This document shows, piece after piece, positions 1 to 7,809 of a DNA stretch of 53,264 bases; the first letter of the stretch is position 1, and each line of letters starts with the position of its first letter. The stretch is from positions 1 to 53,264 of the IMG/VR virus record IMGVR_UViG_3300044940_000352; one strand, written 5' to 3'. The notes under the pieces are model-generated. The model saw nothing but the letters and a program-made list of their open reading frames with translations, was not told the DNA's origin and made no database searches. Source of the DNA: a virus. The translations under genes were made by a program, and so were the position numbers.

Positions 1-15
1 AACAGCTAACAAAAG

Positions 16-1899
16 ATGGCTTACCGTCTAGCTCATAAAAGTTACGCAAAGTTAAACTTAGAAAGACAAAATACTTTAGGAACTTACGGGTTATCGATCA
101 ATATAATTCTCAAAAAAAGAGAAGAAGAAGCGAAAGAGTTTCTTAATGATGTAAAAGATAGAAGTAATTATTCAGACATTATAGAATGGATTTCGCATTA
201 CAGATTTATAAACGGTAAGCCCTGGTCATTTAAGTCGCTAGGAATTAAGATGGAGCTGGGAAAGTACGATGTAGTACCTTCCCAGTTTTCACGTCATTAT
301 TTAAATCAGTATCTAAGATCACAGGCACCCACTAAATCAATAATTAAAGCAAGACAGACAGAAATGTCCGAAAATCATTTAAACGAATTAATTTTTGTTT
401 GTCTTAGTCATGGATATAGAAGAGTTCATCATTTATTTCCGACAGATGTCATGGGAGATAACTTTTCATCTGAAAAAATTAGTCCGGCAATTAAAGAATC
501 TCCTAGAATAAATAGACAATTAGATTCAGCTAATATAAGAAGATTTAAATTTTTAAACGGTTCACAGTATAGTATTTCTGGTGCGATTGGAAAAGCTGGT
601 GGGCGATCTGGATCAAGAGATGTAATTGCGTACGATGAGTACGATTTTATGCCTGAATCTATTGTTGGTGTGTTTCGGGCTATGCTTTCTCACAGTGATA
701 TGCAGTGGGAGAGATTTTTTAGTACTGGAACTGTTCCAGGAGTAGGAATAGATAAAAAGGTTTCTGAGGGTTCCGAAAATGAATGGCACTTTAAATGTGC
801 AAAATGTAAAACTGAACAGACGTTTGATTTTTATGAAAACATTATTAATGGTTTTGAAGCGAATTCATTTGAACAAATATCTCCCAGTTACGAGAAAAAA
901 TTAGATTTAGTTTATATAGGTTGTAGAAAGTGTAAAACTCCTATTGATAGAAATTCAAATTATTATATTAAAAATTCTTTTTGGGTGCCTAAAAAGAAAG
1001 AATTAATAAATATTCATGATTCTTATAGAATGGTTGCCCCGATTGTACCGTGGAATACTGGTAAGTCGCTTTTAAGAAAGTCTCATAAATTAAGTTCTTA
1101 CCCTTGGCAATTTTGGAATGAAGATTGGGGTACAGCGTTTATCAAAGGTAACAGTCGTTTAAGTCAAGGAGACATTTTAGCTTGTCAGGGTGACTACAAA
1201 TTACAAACAGCTTTCACAGCTCAGATGAGTAATCGTTCTATTGGTATTGACTGGGGTGAGAAGCAGTCTTGGGTTGTTGTTAAAGTTGCATATTTTGGTA
1301 AAAATAGATTTAACGCCATTGTATATTTGGAGGAAATAAATGAAAACGTGATTTTAAGAGCTGGATTAAGTCCTAAAGATGGTCTTGCTCATGTTAAACG
1401 AGTCGCTCAAATAATTAGACATTTTGATATTGATATTATTGTAAATGATGCAAATGGAATTGGAATTGATCGAAATAAAACTTTAATGCAGTATTTTCCT
1501 AACAAAGTTTACGGAGCTTTTTTTGATACGTCGGAGTCTGGTAAACAGTTGCGTGGGAGTGCTTCTAAATTAATCGTTCCAAACTGGAATGAAGATCAAA
1601 AAAGAGTCACTTTTTCTAAACTTTCCCGTGTAAAAGAAATACAAAATCAGTTTAGGCAAGAAAAAGTATTGATTCCAATAGCAACCGGGGATTATAATGA
1701 AACAATTAGGAAATTTATTGACCACCATTGCAATTTAGGTATCCAGCCCAGATTGAATGTCGAGGCAAATAGAGAGTACGAAATTGTTGTAAAGTTTGGT
1801 GATGACCATTTTTTCGATTCTAACATGTACGCTGATGTCGGATTAGAGAAGTTAGTGGGGGTAGGTTTTCGAAATAATACAGGTGGTCTCATAATATGA
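16..1899 (+). CDS. terL: Phage terminase large subunit (GpA-like, ATPase plus nuclease)
   Basis: Packages phage DNA into the prohead: an N-terminal ATPase motor and a C-terminal nuclease. At 627 aa it fits the GpA/TerL size range. A Walker B-like DVIAYDEYD lies at residues 202-210. The Walker A position (about 111-120, KARQTEMSEN) is not canonical, as in many TerL proteins. Two CxxC pairs (C261/C264 and C303/C306) form a probable zinc ribbon, seen in lambda-type GpA. The RNase H-like nuclease shows GIDWGE with D412, NDANG with D478 and a late Asp in FFDSN. An in-frame TAA at 7-9 limits the start to this ATG, although no strong Shine-Dalgarno is visible. The small terminase subunit is not seen and may lie upstream of the window. 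The function is secure; the exact subfamily is inferred. Confidence 0.9.
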   Translation: MAYRLAHKSYAKLNLERQNTLGTYGLSINIILKKREEEAKEFLNDVKDRSNYSDIIEWISHYRFINGKPWSFKSLGIKMELGKYDVVPSQFSRHYLNQYLRSQAPTKSIIKARQTEMSENHLNELIFVCLSHGYRRVHHLFPTDVMGDNFSSEKISPAIKESPRINRQLDSANIRRFKFLNGSQYSISGAIGKAGGRSGSRDVIAYDEYDFMPESIVGVFRAMLSHSDMQWERFFSTGTVPGVGIDKKVSEGSENEWHFKCAKCKTEQTFDFYENIINGFEANSFEQISPSYEKKLDLVYIGCRKCKTPIDRNSNYYIKNSFWVPKKKELINIHDSYRMVAPIVPWNTGKSLLRKSHKLSSYPWQFWNEDWGTAFIKGNSRLSQGDILACQGDYKLQTAFTAQMSNRSIGIDWGEKQSWVVVKVAYFGKNRFNAIVYLEEINENVILRAGLSPKDGLAHVKRVAQIIRHFDIDIIVNDANGIGIDRNKTLMQYFPNKVYGAFFDTSESGKQLRGSASKLIVPNWNEDQKRVTFSKLSRVKEIQNQFRQEKVLIPIATGDYNETIRKFIDHHCNLGIQPRLNVEANREYEIVVKFGDDHFFDSNMYADVGLEKLVGVGFRNNTGGLII

Positions 1900-2174
1900 G
1901 CAAAATTAAATTCATAAAAAATAGGAAGAAATCGGTAAAAGCGATAGGTTGTTACGTTGTGCAATTAAGTGCCAAATATTTCGATATTAGTAAGCCTAAC
2001 AGTTTAGCTGAGTTAATTTTTCCAGTAAGTAAAGATGGAGAAATGGAAACATGCCAAATAATTATTTACAACCAAAGTAAAGATTTAGTTTCTAAATTTA
2101 CAGAAACAGATAAAAATAAGATTAAAAAATTGTTTGACGTTTATACAGACCAAAGTAGTTTGTCTCTATTATGA
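1896..2174 (+). CDS. Hypothetical small phage protein
   Basis: I do not recognise this 92-aa protein. It starts in an ATGA overlap with the terminase stop and ends in an ATGA overlap with the next gene, so it is translationally coupled within the packaging operon. The N-terminus is very basic (KFIKNRKKSVK), the middle is beta-like and the C-terminus is charged and helical. Its position between terminase and portal suggests a packaging or head role, which is inference only. Confidence 0.7.
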   Translation: MSKIKFIKNRKKSVKAIGCYVVQLSAKYFDISKPNSLAELIFPVSKDGEMETCQIIIYNQSKDLVSKFTETDKNKIKKLFDVYTDQSSLSLL

Positions 2175-2398
2175 TTTATGATTCTAGAACTTGCGATAAG
2201 TATATTCCAGATTCTCAGCTTATTTCAGTTGAAGAAATCCACGATCAGCTTAAAACAAAATATCCAAATTATTCAAAATTAAGAAGAGTTGTTTCTAATG
2301 CTTACAGAGATAAAAAAATTAATAAGTATAAAGAAGGATACTATATTAATGACTTAAAATTCTGGGAATGGCTTAAAAATGAAAAAGGAATTTTTTAA
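2171..2398 (+). CDS. Small hypothetical protein, possibly helix-turn-helix-like
   Basis: A 75-aa protein overlapping its upstream neighbour by ATGA and ending one base before the next ATG. The middle (ISVEEIHDQLKTKYPNYSKL, then a basic helix with RRVVSNAYRDKK and a GYYI turn) could be read as a small DNA-binding helix-turn-helix or wing fold. No clear family match is recognised. A small terminase subunit or a regulator are both possible from position; neither is shown. Confidence 0.65.
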   Translation: MIYDSRTCDKYIPDSQLISVEEIHDQLKTKYPNYSKLRRVVSNAYRDKKINKYKEGYYINDLKFWEWLKNEKGIF

Positions 2399-2686
2399 AT
2401 GGGCAAAAAAACTAAGTTATTGTTAAGAAGAATTAAAGTTGCCGTTTTAAAAAAAGAAGCGGAACGAAATAAGCTTATTGATTATATAGATCGAATAAAT
2501 AGTTTAGTGGTTAAGTTGAATCAGGATGCTATATTAGATTTAGAGATAAAAATACAAGATACTAAAAAAGAATTAAAAACTATTAAGCAAGAGGGCGATA
2601 GACGGTCACTTGAAAATAAAATAATTGGTTACGAGTCTTTTATTGAATATCATAAAAAATTAATGTCGAGGTATCTAAATGTCTAG
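2399..2686 (+). CDS. Coiled-coil hypothetical protein
   Basis: A 95-aa highly charged and almost wholly helical protein. Heptad-like spacing of Leu/Ile runs from about residue 20 to residue 80 (KLIDYIDRINSL, ILDLEIKIQDTKKEL, ENKIIGYESFIEY), which suggests a coiled coil. It directly follows the previous stop codon. The operon position between terminase and portal suggests a small structural or assembly factor, but I do not recognise the family. Confidence 0.65.
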   Translation: MGKKTKLLLRRIKVAVLKKEAERNKLIDYIDRINSLVVKLNQDAILDLEIKIQDTKKELKTIKQEGDRRSLENKIIGYESFIEYHKKLMSRYLNV

Positions 2687-2834
2687 TTTTTTATTTTTAT
2701 TAATTGTTAGTTTTGTACTTGGTTTTTTAGCGGGTTGTTTTAGTGTTAAATTAATCTCTAAGTATATAATTTTCTCAAAACCTAGAAGTAACTCCGATAA
2801 AGTTATTTCAAGTTTGCCGAGAAAGGGAGTATAG
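2679..2834 (+). CDS. Small single-pass membrane protein
   Basis: A 51-aa reading frame that overlaps the end of the previous gene by 8 bases and stops just before the portal start. Residues 3-23 (about SFLFLLIVSFVLGFLAGCF) form a hydrophobic membrane segment, followed by a basic tail (KPRSNSDK, LPRKG), so N-out/C-in is likely. The overlap, the tight packing and the GAAAGGGAG at 2821-2829 (the portal Shine-Dalgarno inside its 3' end) fit an operon gene. No function is recognised. Confidence 0.55.
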   Translation: MSSFLFLLIVSFVLGFLAGCFSVKLISKYIIFSKPRSNSDKVISSLPRKGV

Positions 2835-2837
2835 TAA

Positions 2838-4493
2838 GTGGCAACCTGGGATCAATTTAGCGAAGAAATTCCAAAACCTTTTTTATTTCAGCCAAATTCG
2901 ACTAACGCCGATATACATGCGTCGGCAAAATTTTTAGGAATGACTCCGGAAGATTTTTTACTAAAATCGGGTGTAGTTGCTAAATTAAATAGTATGTCCG
3001 GAGCAGAGAACGTAGAAGTTCCAAAATCTCAAACGTATGCTAAAGATGTACAGTTTAACAGTCGTGGGGTGATCGAGCGAATTGGTTCTGTTCCTTTTTC
3101 TCTGTTAAGAGATTGTCAAAATAAAAATCCATTAATTTCGGCAGTAGTCAATCTTAGAGTTGCACAAATTAGACAGTTCACTCAGCCTTCCCCAGACCCC
3201 AAAGGTGAGTCACCGGGTTTTGTGATTGAGAAAAAAGATAAATTGTCAAGAGTTACTCACGCTGAAAGAGAAGAGATGCAACGATTGACTGAATGGGTAT
3301 ATAATACTGGAAGAAGAGATTTTAAAGGCTCTGAAATGCGGGAAGATTTATTTCCAGATTATTGTGTTCGTTTAGTCGATGATTTATTTTGTATTGATCA
3401 AATGGCTACCGAGTTACAGTATGATCGATCCGGAAATCCGGTTTCGTTTTTTGCAGTAGATGGGGCAACAATCAAAAAAGTAGTGTATGGCGGTTTGAAT
3501 GGTATAAAAAGTGATATTGATCCTCGATACAATTATTTTCCACAAAATAATTTAGATAAAAAGTTGATGGATGCTAGAATTCGTGCAATTCCAGAAATTA
3601 ATGATATTGCTTATGTGCAAGAAATTGTGGGACAAATAGTAGCTGGATATACCTATAGGGACTTGCATTTACAAATTTCAAGAAAACGAACTGATGTTTT
3701 AAAGTATCATTACGGTTACTCGAAAACTGAACAATCTGTGCATGTTATTACAGCTTTTCTGTTTGCTCTAGCGTATAATATGGAATCATTCGACAATGGA
3801 ACTATTCCTAAAATAGCATTAAATTACAAAGATAAATCATTCTCTACTGAACAGCTACAGTTAATGCAAGATCAGTGGCTTGCTAATTTTAAGGGTTTAA
3901 ACGGTGTTTGGCGTATTCCTATTTTGTCGGGTGCGGTTGAAGTTTTAGACTTGTTAAAGAATAATCGTGATATGGAGTACATGGACTATACTGAGTTTGT
4001 TGGTAGTCTAATACTAGCAGTTTTTAATACGGATAGTTCTGAGCTTGGATTAAGATATGCTCAGGCACAAAATGTTTTAAATGAAAATCAAGAAGGTAAG
4101 CAAAAACATTCTCGTGACCGTGGTTTAATTGATACGTTGACTATCTTTGAACAAAATATGGAATCAATATTTATTAAGTTTGGAATTAATAAGTATCGAT
4201 TGCGATTTACGGGAATCCGAGATGAAGACTCTTCTCAAAAATTAGATCGAGAAGGTAAAGAAGTTAAAATATATAGAACTGTTAATGATATTCGTAAACA
4301 AAATGATTACGATCCGATTGAGGGTGGCGATATTATTTTAGATCCTACTTTTTTGCAAAATTTGCAATCAATTAGACAAGAAAAACAAATGCAAACAGAA
4401 CAGGAAACAGAACAGGCACCGAATTTAGATGATGATTTTAATTTTGATGATTTATTTAAAGCAGAAAAACCGAAGGTGAGGACTTTGATTTAA
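2838..4493 (+). CDS. Phage portal protein
   Basis: Forms the dodecameric portal ring at the capsid vertex through which DNA enters. At 551 aa it matches the portal size range. It follows the terminase, as expected, and shows typical portal features: an N-terminal NKNPLISAVVNLRVAQIRQF segment, a central YVQEIVGQIVAGYTYRDLH region, a hydrophobic helix (VITAFLFALAYNM) and an acidic C-terminus rich in Gln/Glu/Asp. The start is a GTG at 2838 with GAAAGGGAG upstream. Assignment rests on overall pattern, length and synteny rather than on a single catalytic motif. Confidence 0.82.
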   Translation: MATWDQFSEEIPKPFLFQPNSTNADIHASAKFLGMTPEDFLLKSGVVAKLNSMSGAENVEVPKSQTYAKDVQFNSRGVIERIGSVPFSLLRDCQNKNPLISAVVNLRVAQIRQFTQPSPDPKGESPGFVIEKKDKLSRVTHAEREEMQRLTEWVYNTGRRDFKGSEMREDLFPDYCVRLVDDLFCIDQMATELQYDRSGNPVSFFAVDGATIKKVVYGGLNGIKSDIDPRYNYFPQNNLDKKLMDARIRAIPEINDIAYVQEIVGQIVAGYTYRDLHLQISRKRTDVLKYHYGYSKTEQSVHVITAFLFALAYNMESFDNGTIPKIALNYKDKSFSTEQLQLMQDQWLANFKGLNGVWRIPILSGAVEVLDLLKNNRDMEYMDYTEFVGSLILAVFNTDSSELGLRYAQAQNVLNENQEGKQKHSRDRGLIDTLTIFEQNMESIFIKFGINKYRLRFTGIRDEDSSQKLDREGKEVKIYRTVNDIRKQNDYDPIEGGDIILDPTFLQNLQSIRQEKQMQTEQETEQAPNLDDDFNFDDLFKAEKPKVRTLI

Positions 4494-4745
4494 ATGATTA
4501 TTGAAGAGGCAGTAGATGAGACCGGGCATAAATATATTGTAATGTCGAAAAATTCTCATGGAGCTTATGTTCAAGTTTTGTTTGCCAATAATTATGTATT
4601 GCTGGAAGATGGTACAGCTTGTATCGATTTACCGTTGATCCAGTTGCACTCGGATAGTACATTAGTTCCGATAGTTTTGGAAAATGATAAAATTATTAAA
4701 GTTACTGTTAAAGGCAATTATATTAAGGTGCCCATTTATGCATAA
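4494..4745 (+). CDS. Hypothetical protein
   Basis: An 83-aa protein, mostly beta-strand in pattern, beginning directly after the portal stop codon. It has no membrane segment and no motif I recognise. Its end overlaps the next gene's start by 8 bases, so the two are probably coupled and may work together. Confidence 0.6.
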   Translation: MIIEEAVDETGHKYIVMSKNSHGAYVQVLFANNYVLLEDGTACIDLPLIQLHSDSTLVPIVLENDKIIKVTVKGNYIKVPIYA

Positions 4746-5025
4746 ATCAGTTAAATTATATATCCGTGGTGAGCAATTCCAAAACGGTGAAATATACGTT
4801 CCAGTTTTTGAGCTAGATAATAATAAAGTTAGTAGTGTTCCGTTAAACGATTTTTTGGCGGAGCTTGATTCTTTAAATGGTGAAATAATAACGTCCGGGT
4901 TTATATTTGATCCTTCCGTTGGAGTAAAAACTATCGTATTCTGTGCCGTGGTATCGTTTCCAGTTAGTCAAAAAATTTTACCAAATATTCAAAAATATAC
5001 AAAAAGACTCATAAAATTAGATTGA
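4738..5025 (+). CDS. Hypothetical protein
   Basis: A 95-aa protein. I place the start at ATG 4738 because AAGGTG at 4726-4731 gives a well-spaced Shine-Dalgarno; an upstream in-frame ATG at 4684 lies deep inside the previous gene and has none. The sequence is beta-rich (SVKLYIRGEQF, EIYVPVFELDNNKV) with a basic C-terminus. The family is not recognised. An 8-bp inverted repeat follows its stop codon. Confidence 0.6.
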   Translation: MHKSVKLYIRGEQFQNGEIYVPVFELDNNKVSSVPLNDFLAELDSLNGEIITSGFIFDPSVGVKTIVFCAVVSFPVSQKILPNIQKYTKRLIKLD

Positions 5026-5052
5026 TTTTCATTTATGCTTGGTTAATCTAAT
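5016..5052 (+). promoter_or_regulatory. Inverted repeat and weak promoter before the lysis genes
   Basis: ATTAGATT (5016-5023) and AATCTAAT (5045-5052) form a perfect 8-bp inverted repeat with a 21-base spacer. A weak promoter reading overlaps it: TTGATT at 5022-5027 and TAATCT at 5044-5049. The next ATG is only 7 bases past the -10-like box, and no Shine-Dalgarno precedes it. This may be an operator or a hairpin controlling the peptidase gene. Confidence 0.35.
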
Positions 5053-5055
5053 CGT

Positions 5056-5682
5056 ATGAGCGAGTTTTTTACCGATCCACTAGTACCGTACGAAACACAA
5101 AGAGACAATTTTAATTTAGATCAAACACCAAATAGAAATAATCAGTGTATGATTGAAAGTTTTGCTCATTTGGCTAGATATGCGGGGCAAATTTTAAACG
5201 ATCGTGCTTTTGATAGAATAACAGCTTACAGTTATTTGCACAATATTGAAAAAGTTAATTTGAGAAAACCAGGGGAAGATAGATTTCATGGTTTGTTGCA
5301 TATAAGATACTTAAATTTTGTTTTTCAAGGTCGATTAGAATTTGAACGAGTTACGTTTAGTAATCAGCAAATTAGAGATTATATACAAAAATATAAAGCA
5401 CCTGTTGTCGTTGGATTTTGGATTGGACACTTATTAAGAAATGCCACTTCCCATATATCCCCGGTTGTTGGTGGTAGTAATTCAATTCCAAAAACTTTAA
5501 TATTACAAGACCCTTATGGTGATCCAAATACAAATTATGGAAATCATAATGGAGAGCTTGTAAGAGTTACCGATGATTTTTTAAAAAAAATGCTTGTTAA
5601 TGGTTTTGAGTACGAAAGAAACGGTCGCAAGCATAGATATACTTCTTATTCTTATATCATAAAAGAGGAATGTTTCAAATGA
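5056..5682 (+). CDS. C39-like cysteine peptidase, candidate endolysin
   Basis: A 208-aa protein with the spacing of a papain-like C39-type peptidase: Q30-C31 in NRNNQCMIES (oxyanion Gln and nucleophile), H133 in TSHISPVVG and D152 in QDPYGD. Families with this DNQC...H...DPYG pattern include bacteriocin-leader peptidases and phage or bacterial peptidoglycan peptidases. There is no signal peptide. The neighbouring gene encodes a two-TM holin-like protein, which supports a lysis role (inference). No Shine-Dalgarno is visible, and a -10-like box sits so close to the ATG that translation may be leaderless. Processing of a head or tail protein is the main alternative. Confidence 0.55.
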   Translation: MSEFFTDPLVPYETQRDNFNLDQTPNRNNQCMIESFAHLARYAGQILNDRAFDRITAYSYLHNIEKVNLRKPGEDRFHGLLHIRYLNFVFQGRLEFERVTFSNQQIRDYIQKYKAPVVVGFWIGHLLRNATSHISPVVGGSNSIPKTLILQDPYGDPNTNYGNHNGELVRVTDDFLKKMLVNGFEYERNGRKHRYTSYSYIIKEECFK

Positions 5683-6002
5683 GTCGTAAAAAATATACAG
5701 CCAAAGAATTAATAAATCTTGATCCAAATTCCGAACAAGCTAAGGAATTGTTAAAAACAAGCTTAGAGTTTGTCGATCACTCTATCACTCGGAGTTCAAA
5801 TTTACTTAGATACTTAATTTCGTTTTTAATGCTTGGTCTTGGTTTTGTCTCAGCTCATTATTACCCGGGTGTTTCGATTGGTTACAACGATATTACACTT
5901 ACTGGATTATTTTCGGGAGGTGGCGTAATAATGCTTACCTACCAGTTTATTCGAGACGGTGTAGAATTTGCCGTTCAAGTATATAAACAAATAAAATCTT
6001 AA
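5679..6002 (+). CDS. Two-TM holin-like membrane protein
   Basis: A 107-aa protein starting at ATG 5679, which has GAGGA at 5665-5669 at good spacing and an ATGA overlap with the peptidase stop; the ATG at 5670 is too close to that site. A charged N-terminus is followed by two membrane segments (about residues 42-60, NLLRYLISFLMLGLGFVSA, and 73-91, TLTGLFSGGGVIMLTYQF) and a short basic tail. Size, topology and position beside a candidate cell-wall peptidase fit a holin. No family signature proves it. Confidence 0.5.
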   Translation: MSRKKYTAKELINLDPNSEQAKELLKTSLEFVDHSITRSSNLLRYLISFLMLGLGFVSAHYYPGVSIGYNDITLTGLFSGGGVIMLTYQFIRDGVEFAVQVYKQIKS

Positions 6003-6028
6003 ATCGGTCTCCTGAATTTAAAACTTTG

Positions 6029-6064
6029 GCACGGGAAGAGTAAATTCTTTTCGTGCTTTTTTTT
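6029..6064 (+). terminator. Intrinsic terminator
   Basis: An 11-bp stem (GCACGGGAAGA 6029-6039 with TCTTTTCGTGC 6046-6056, including two G-U pairs), a 6-base loop and eight T residues. It ends the terminase-portal-lysis operon. Confidence 0.85.
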
Positions 6065-6074
6065 GTAAAATTGT

Positions 6075-6102
6075 TTGACAAAAATATATGATGGTTTATT
6101 TT
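6075..6102 (+). promoter_or_regulatory. Sigma70-like promoter, probably giving a leaderless mRNA
   Basis: A perfect TTGACA at 6075-6080 and TATTTT at 6097-6102 (4 of 6 consensus bases) with a 16-base spacer, directly after a terminator. The ATG of the next gene lies at 6113 with no Shine-Dalgarno, so the transcript would have almost no leader. Confidence 0.6.
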
Positions 6103-6112
6103 TGATATTTAT

Positions 6113-6319
6113 ATGCGTCGAGCTAAAATCGTTTCGGAAACGTCATCGGAGTCTTACCTAGTGTATTTTCATAGATTTTATTACGATCAAAAGAATGAGG
6201 AATTAATGGCAGTAGTAGAATTAAATCGATTAATATATCAAGTCAAAGCAGATTCGTTGATTTTTGAAAATGATCCGGATGCGGAAAAAAGTATTTATAT
6301 GGGGGATAACAATGGTTAA
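6113..6319 (+). CDS. Small hypothetical protein
   Basis: A 68-aa protein opening a new transcription unit behind a terminator and a TTGACA promoter. No Shine-Dalgarno precedes the ATG, and the predicted transcription start is within about 5 bases of it. It is beta-rich at the start (RRAKIVSETSSESYLVYFHR) and acidic at the end. Family not recognised. Confidence 0.6.
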   Translation: MRRAKIVSETSSESYLVYFHRFYYDQKNEELMAVVELNRLIYQVKADSLIFENDPDAEKSIYMGDNNG

Positions 6320-6644
6320 GGAAATTATAAGTTATATCGAATCAAGTGGTTTAGATCGGAGTTTGAATGATTTTAAAAAAGATATTTATAGTTTAGAGAA
6401 AATCTTAATCGATTTAAGAAGAATGGATATATCAAAAGATCGGAATTGGACAAGTCTTACTGATTTTGAAGAATATGAAAAGTCTTTACAACCAAAAGAA
6501 TATTACATAAATAATATACAAGGATCAATTCAAGATAAGATTGCAGAGTTAATCGTTCATTCTTTTATTTTGTCGTATCGATTAAATTTAGATCTGGATT
6601 GGCATCTAACGCTTTACCTTTCCCATAAATTCAAAAAAAATTAA
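6312..6644 (+). CDS. Hypothetical helical protein
   Basis: A 110-aa protein. The start is placed at ATG 6312 because a GGGGG run at 6301-6305 supplies a Shine-Dalgarno; the ATG at 6264 has none. It overlaps the previous stop by 8 bases. The sequence is mostly amphipathic helix with no recognised motif. Confidence 0.6.
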   Translation: MVKEIISYIESSGLDRSLNDFKKDIYSLEKILIDLRRMDISKDRNWTSLTDFEEYEKSLQPKEYYINNIQGSIQDKIAELIVHSFILSYRLNLDLDWHLTLYLSHKFKKN

Positions 6645-6662
6645 TCAGGCAACAGATCAGGC

Positions 6663-6911
6663 ATGGCACACCCAAGAATAATTAAGTTTAATGAGCACGG
6701 AGAGCCAATGATTGTATGTTCAAAGTGTTCCCAGTGGAAAAAGTTTAGTGAGTTTTCCCAAGATAAACATAGGACTAGTTTTTTAAAATTAAAAAGCAGT
6801 TGTAAAGAATGTCAAAATAAAACTAACGTTAATTGGTTACAAAATAATAAACATAAAATCAAAGAGTATAACGCAAAGCGGAGAAAAATTAAACATGATC
6901 CACAAGTGTAA
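6663..6911 (+). CDS. Small zinc-ribbon protein (CxxC pairs)
   Basis: An 82-aa protein with two CxxC pairs, C19/C22 (VCSKCSQWK) and C47/C50 (SSCKECQNK), joined by a KFSEFSQDK segment, and a very basic C-terminus. This C-x2-C...K..F...C-x2-C layout is common in phage zinc-ribbon proteins related to HNH or endonuclease VII-like genes. No complete HNH triad is visible, so nuclease activity is not supported. DNA or RNA binding is likely from the charge. Confidence 0.6.
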   Translation: MAHPRIIKFNEHGEPMIVCSKCSQWKKFSEFSQDKHRTSFLKLKSSCKECQNKTNVNWLQNNKHKIKEYNAKRRKIKHDPQV

Positions 6912-7149
6912 AATCAAAAAAGAGTATGAGGCGGTTTGTTTTGATAGCTTTGATAAATTTGATATTATTGTTAATTGGTTGAAGAAAGATTTTTCAGTTA
7001 AATTGGAATCAAATAATTTACATATATTTTTGCGGCGTTCAAAATATAATCAATTAGTAAATATTGGTGATTGGATTGTTTACGATGGTGTAAATTTTAG
7101 TGTTTACAAAGATGACAATTTTATGAGTATATTTGAGGTTATGTTATGA
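6895..7149 (+). CDS. Hypothetical protein
   Basis: An 84-aa protein overlapping the zinc-ribbon gene by 17 bases. The pattern is alternating beta and alpha (EAVCFDSFDKFDIIVNWLK, NLHIFLRRSK, GDWIVYDG, FSVYKDDNF) and resembles the small 'GDWI...dG.f.v...eF...y' proteins common in phages. That family has no known function, and the match is by eye only. Confidence 0.55.
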   Translation: MIHKCKIKKEYEAVCFDSFDKFDIIVNWLKKDFSVKLESNNLHIFLRRSKYNQLVNIGDWIVYDGVNFSVYKDDNFMSIFEVML

Positions 7150-7325
7150 GAATTTTTGGTATTTACAATTCAATAGTAGTTACTGTTTTGTACTTTATGT
7201 TTTCTTTTGTTTATTTAAGTTTTAATTTTTTAAATTGGCACCCGGTTATGAGATTTATTTTTATCTGGTTAATTGTTATAGCTAACATTCTGTACGCTAT
7301 GTGGTTTATTGCTAATAAGAGATAA
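7146..7325 (+). CDS. Small two-TM membrane protein
   Basis: A 59-aa frame starting in an ATGA overlap with the previous stop. Two hydrophobic segments (about residues 8-28 and 36-56) are separated by a short NWHPVM turn, and a positive NKR tail ends it. The coupling and the complete absence of noncoding space support a real gene. Function unknown; small membrane proteins in phage accessory blocks can be holin regulators or exclusion factors. Confidence 0.5.
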   Translation: MRIFGIYNSIVVTVLYFMFSFVYLSFNFLNWHPVMRFIFIWLIVIANILYAMWFIANKR

Positions 7326-7330
7326 AAAAA

Positions 7331-7777
7331 ATGTACGAAGTTAAACCTGTTTTATTTATTGATATAGATAGTACGGTTAGACAAACTGCATCGGGTAAAG
7401 CTTTCCCAGAAAATAAATATGATTATAAATTATATCCTGGAATTGAAGATAAAATTTGGAAATATAAAGACGCTAATTATGAAGTTGTTGGTTTATGTAA
7501 TAGCCAATTCAAATTAGAAAACATGTTTATTCGTAATCCTTTTTATTCTATTTATTATTGTTTTTATCCGCAAGATATAAAGTCAATTATACGTAAACCA
7601 GGGATAGGTATGATTGCTTTAGCAGAAAGAGATTTATTTTATAATTTTGTGATTATTGACTATAAAAATTCTATAGTAATTGGTGATAGAGTTGTAGACT
7701 CAGAGCTTGCACAAGCTTTAAAAATTAGGTTTATTTGGTCAGAAATTTTTCGAAATGGCGACACTTTTTTGTTTTAA
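7331..7777 (+). CDS. HAD-superfamily phosphatase
   Basis: A 148-aa protein with the four HAD motifs in order: FIDIDST (nucleophile D11 and acid D13), LCNS (S58, motif II), IRKPG (K89, motif III) and IVIGDRVVDSE (D119 and D123, motif IV). The short cap-less form resembles histidinol-phosphate phosphatase-like and polynucleotide 3'-phosphatase HADs, which in phages trim nucleic-acid ends or nucleotides. The substrate cannot be read from the sequence. Its 3' end overlaps the first copy of the repeated promoter-like element. Confidence 0.7.
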   Translation: MYEVKPVLFIDIDSTVRQTASGKAFPENKYDYKLYPGIEDKIWKYKDANYEVVGLCNSQFKLENMFIRNPFYSIYYCFYPQDIKSIIRKPGIGMIALAERDLFYNFVIIDYKNSIVIGDRVVDSELAQALKIRFIWSEIFRNGDTFLF

Positions 7778-7809
7778 TTTACTTACATTAATGAAAGAGG
7801 TAAATAACG
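7758..7809 (+). promoter_or_regulatory. GCGACAC promoter-like element, copy A
   Basis: GCGACAC at 7758-7764, a T tract, TTTACTT at 7778-7784, CATTAA at 7786-7791 (28 bases after the first G) and GAAAGAGG at 7793-7800, followed by the ATG at 7810. The 5' end lies inside the last codons of the HAD gene. It belongs to a seven-copy family in this window. Confidence 0.7.

Noticed and set aside
1692-1964. Minus-strand frame opposite the terminase end
   Set aside because: Antisense shadow crossing the terminase stop and the next gene; no promoter or ribosome site seen.
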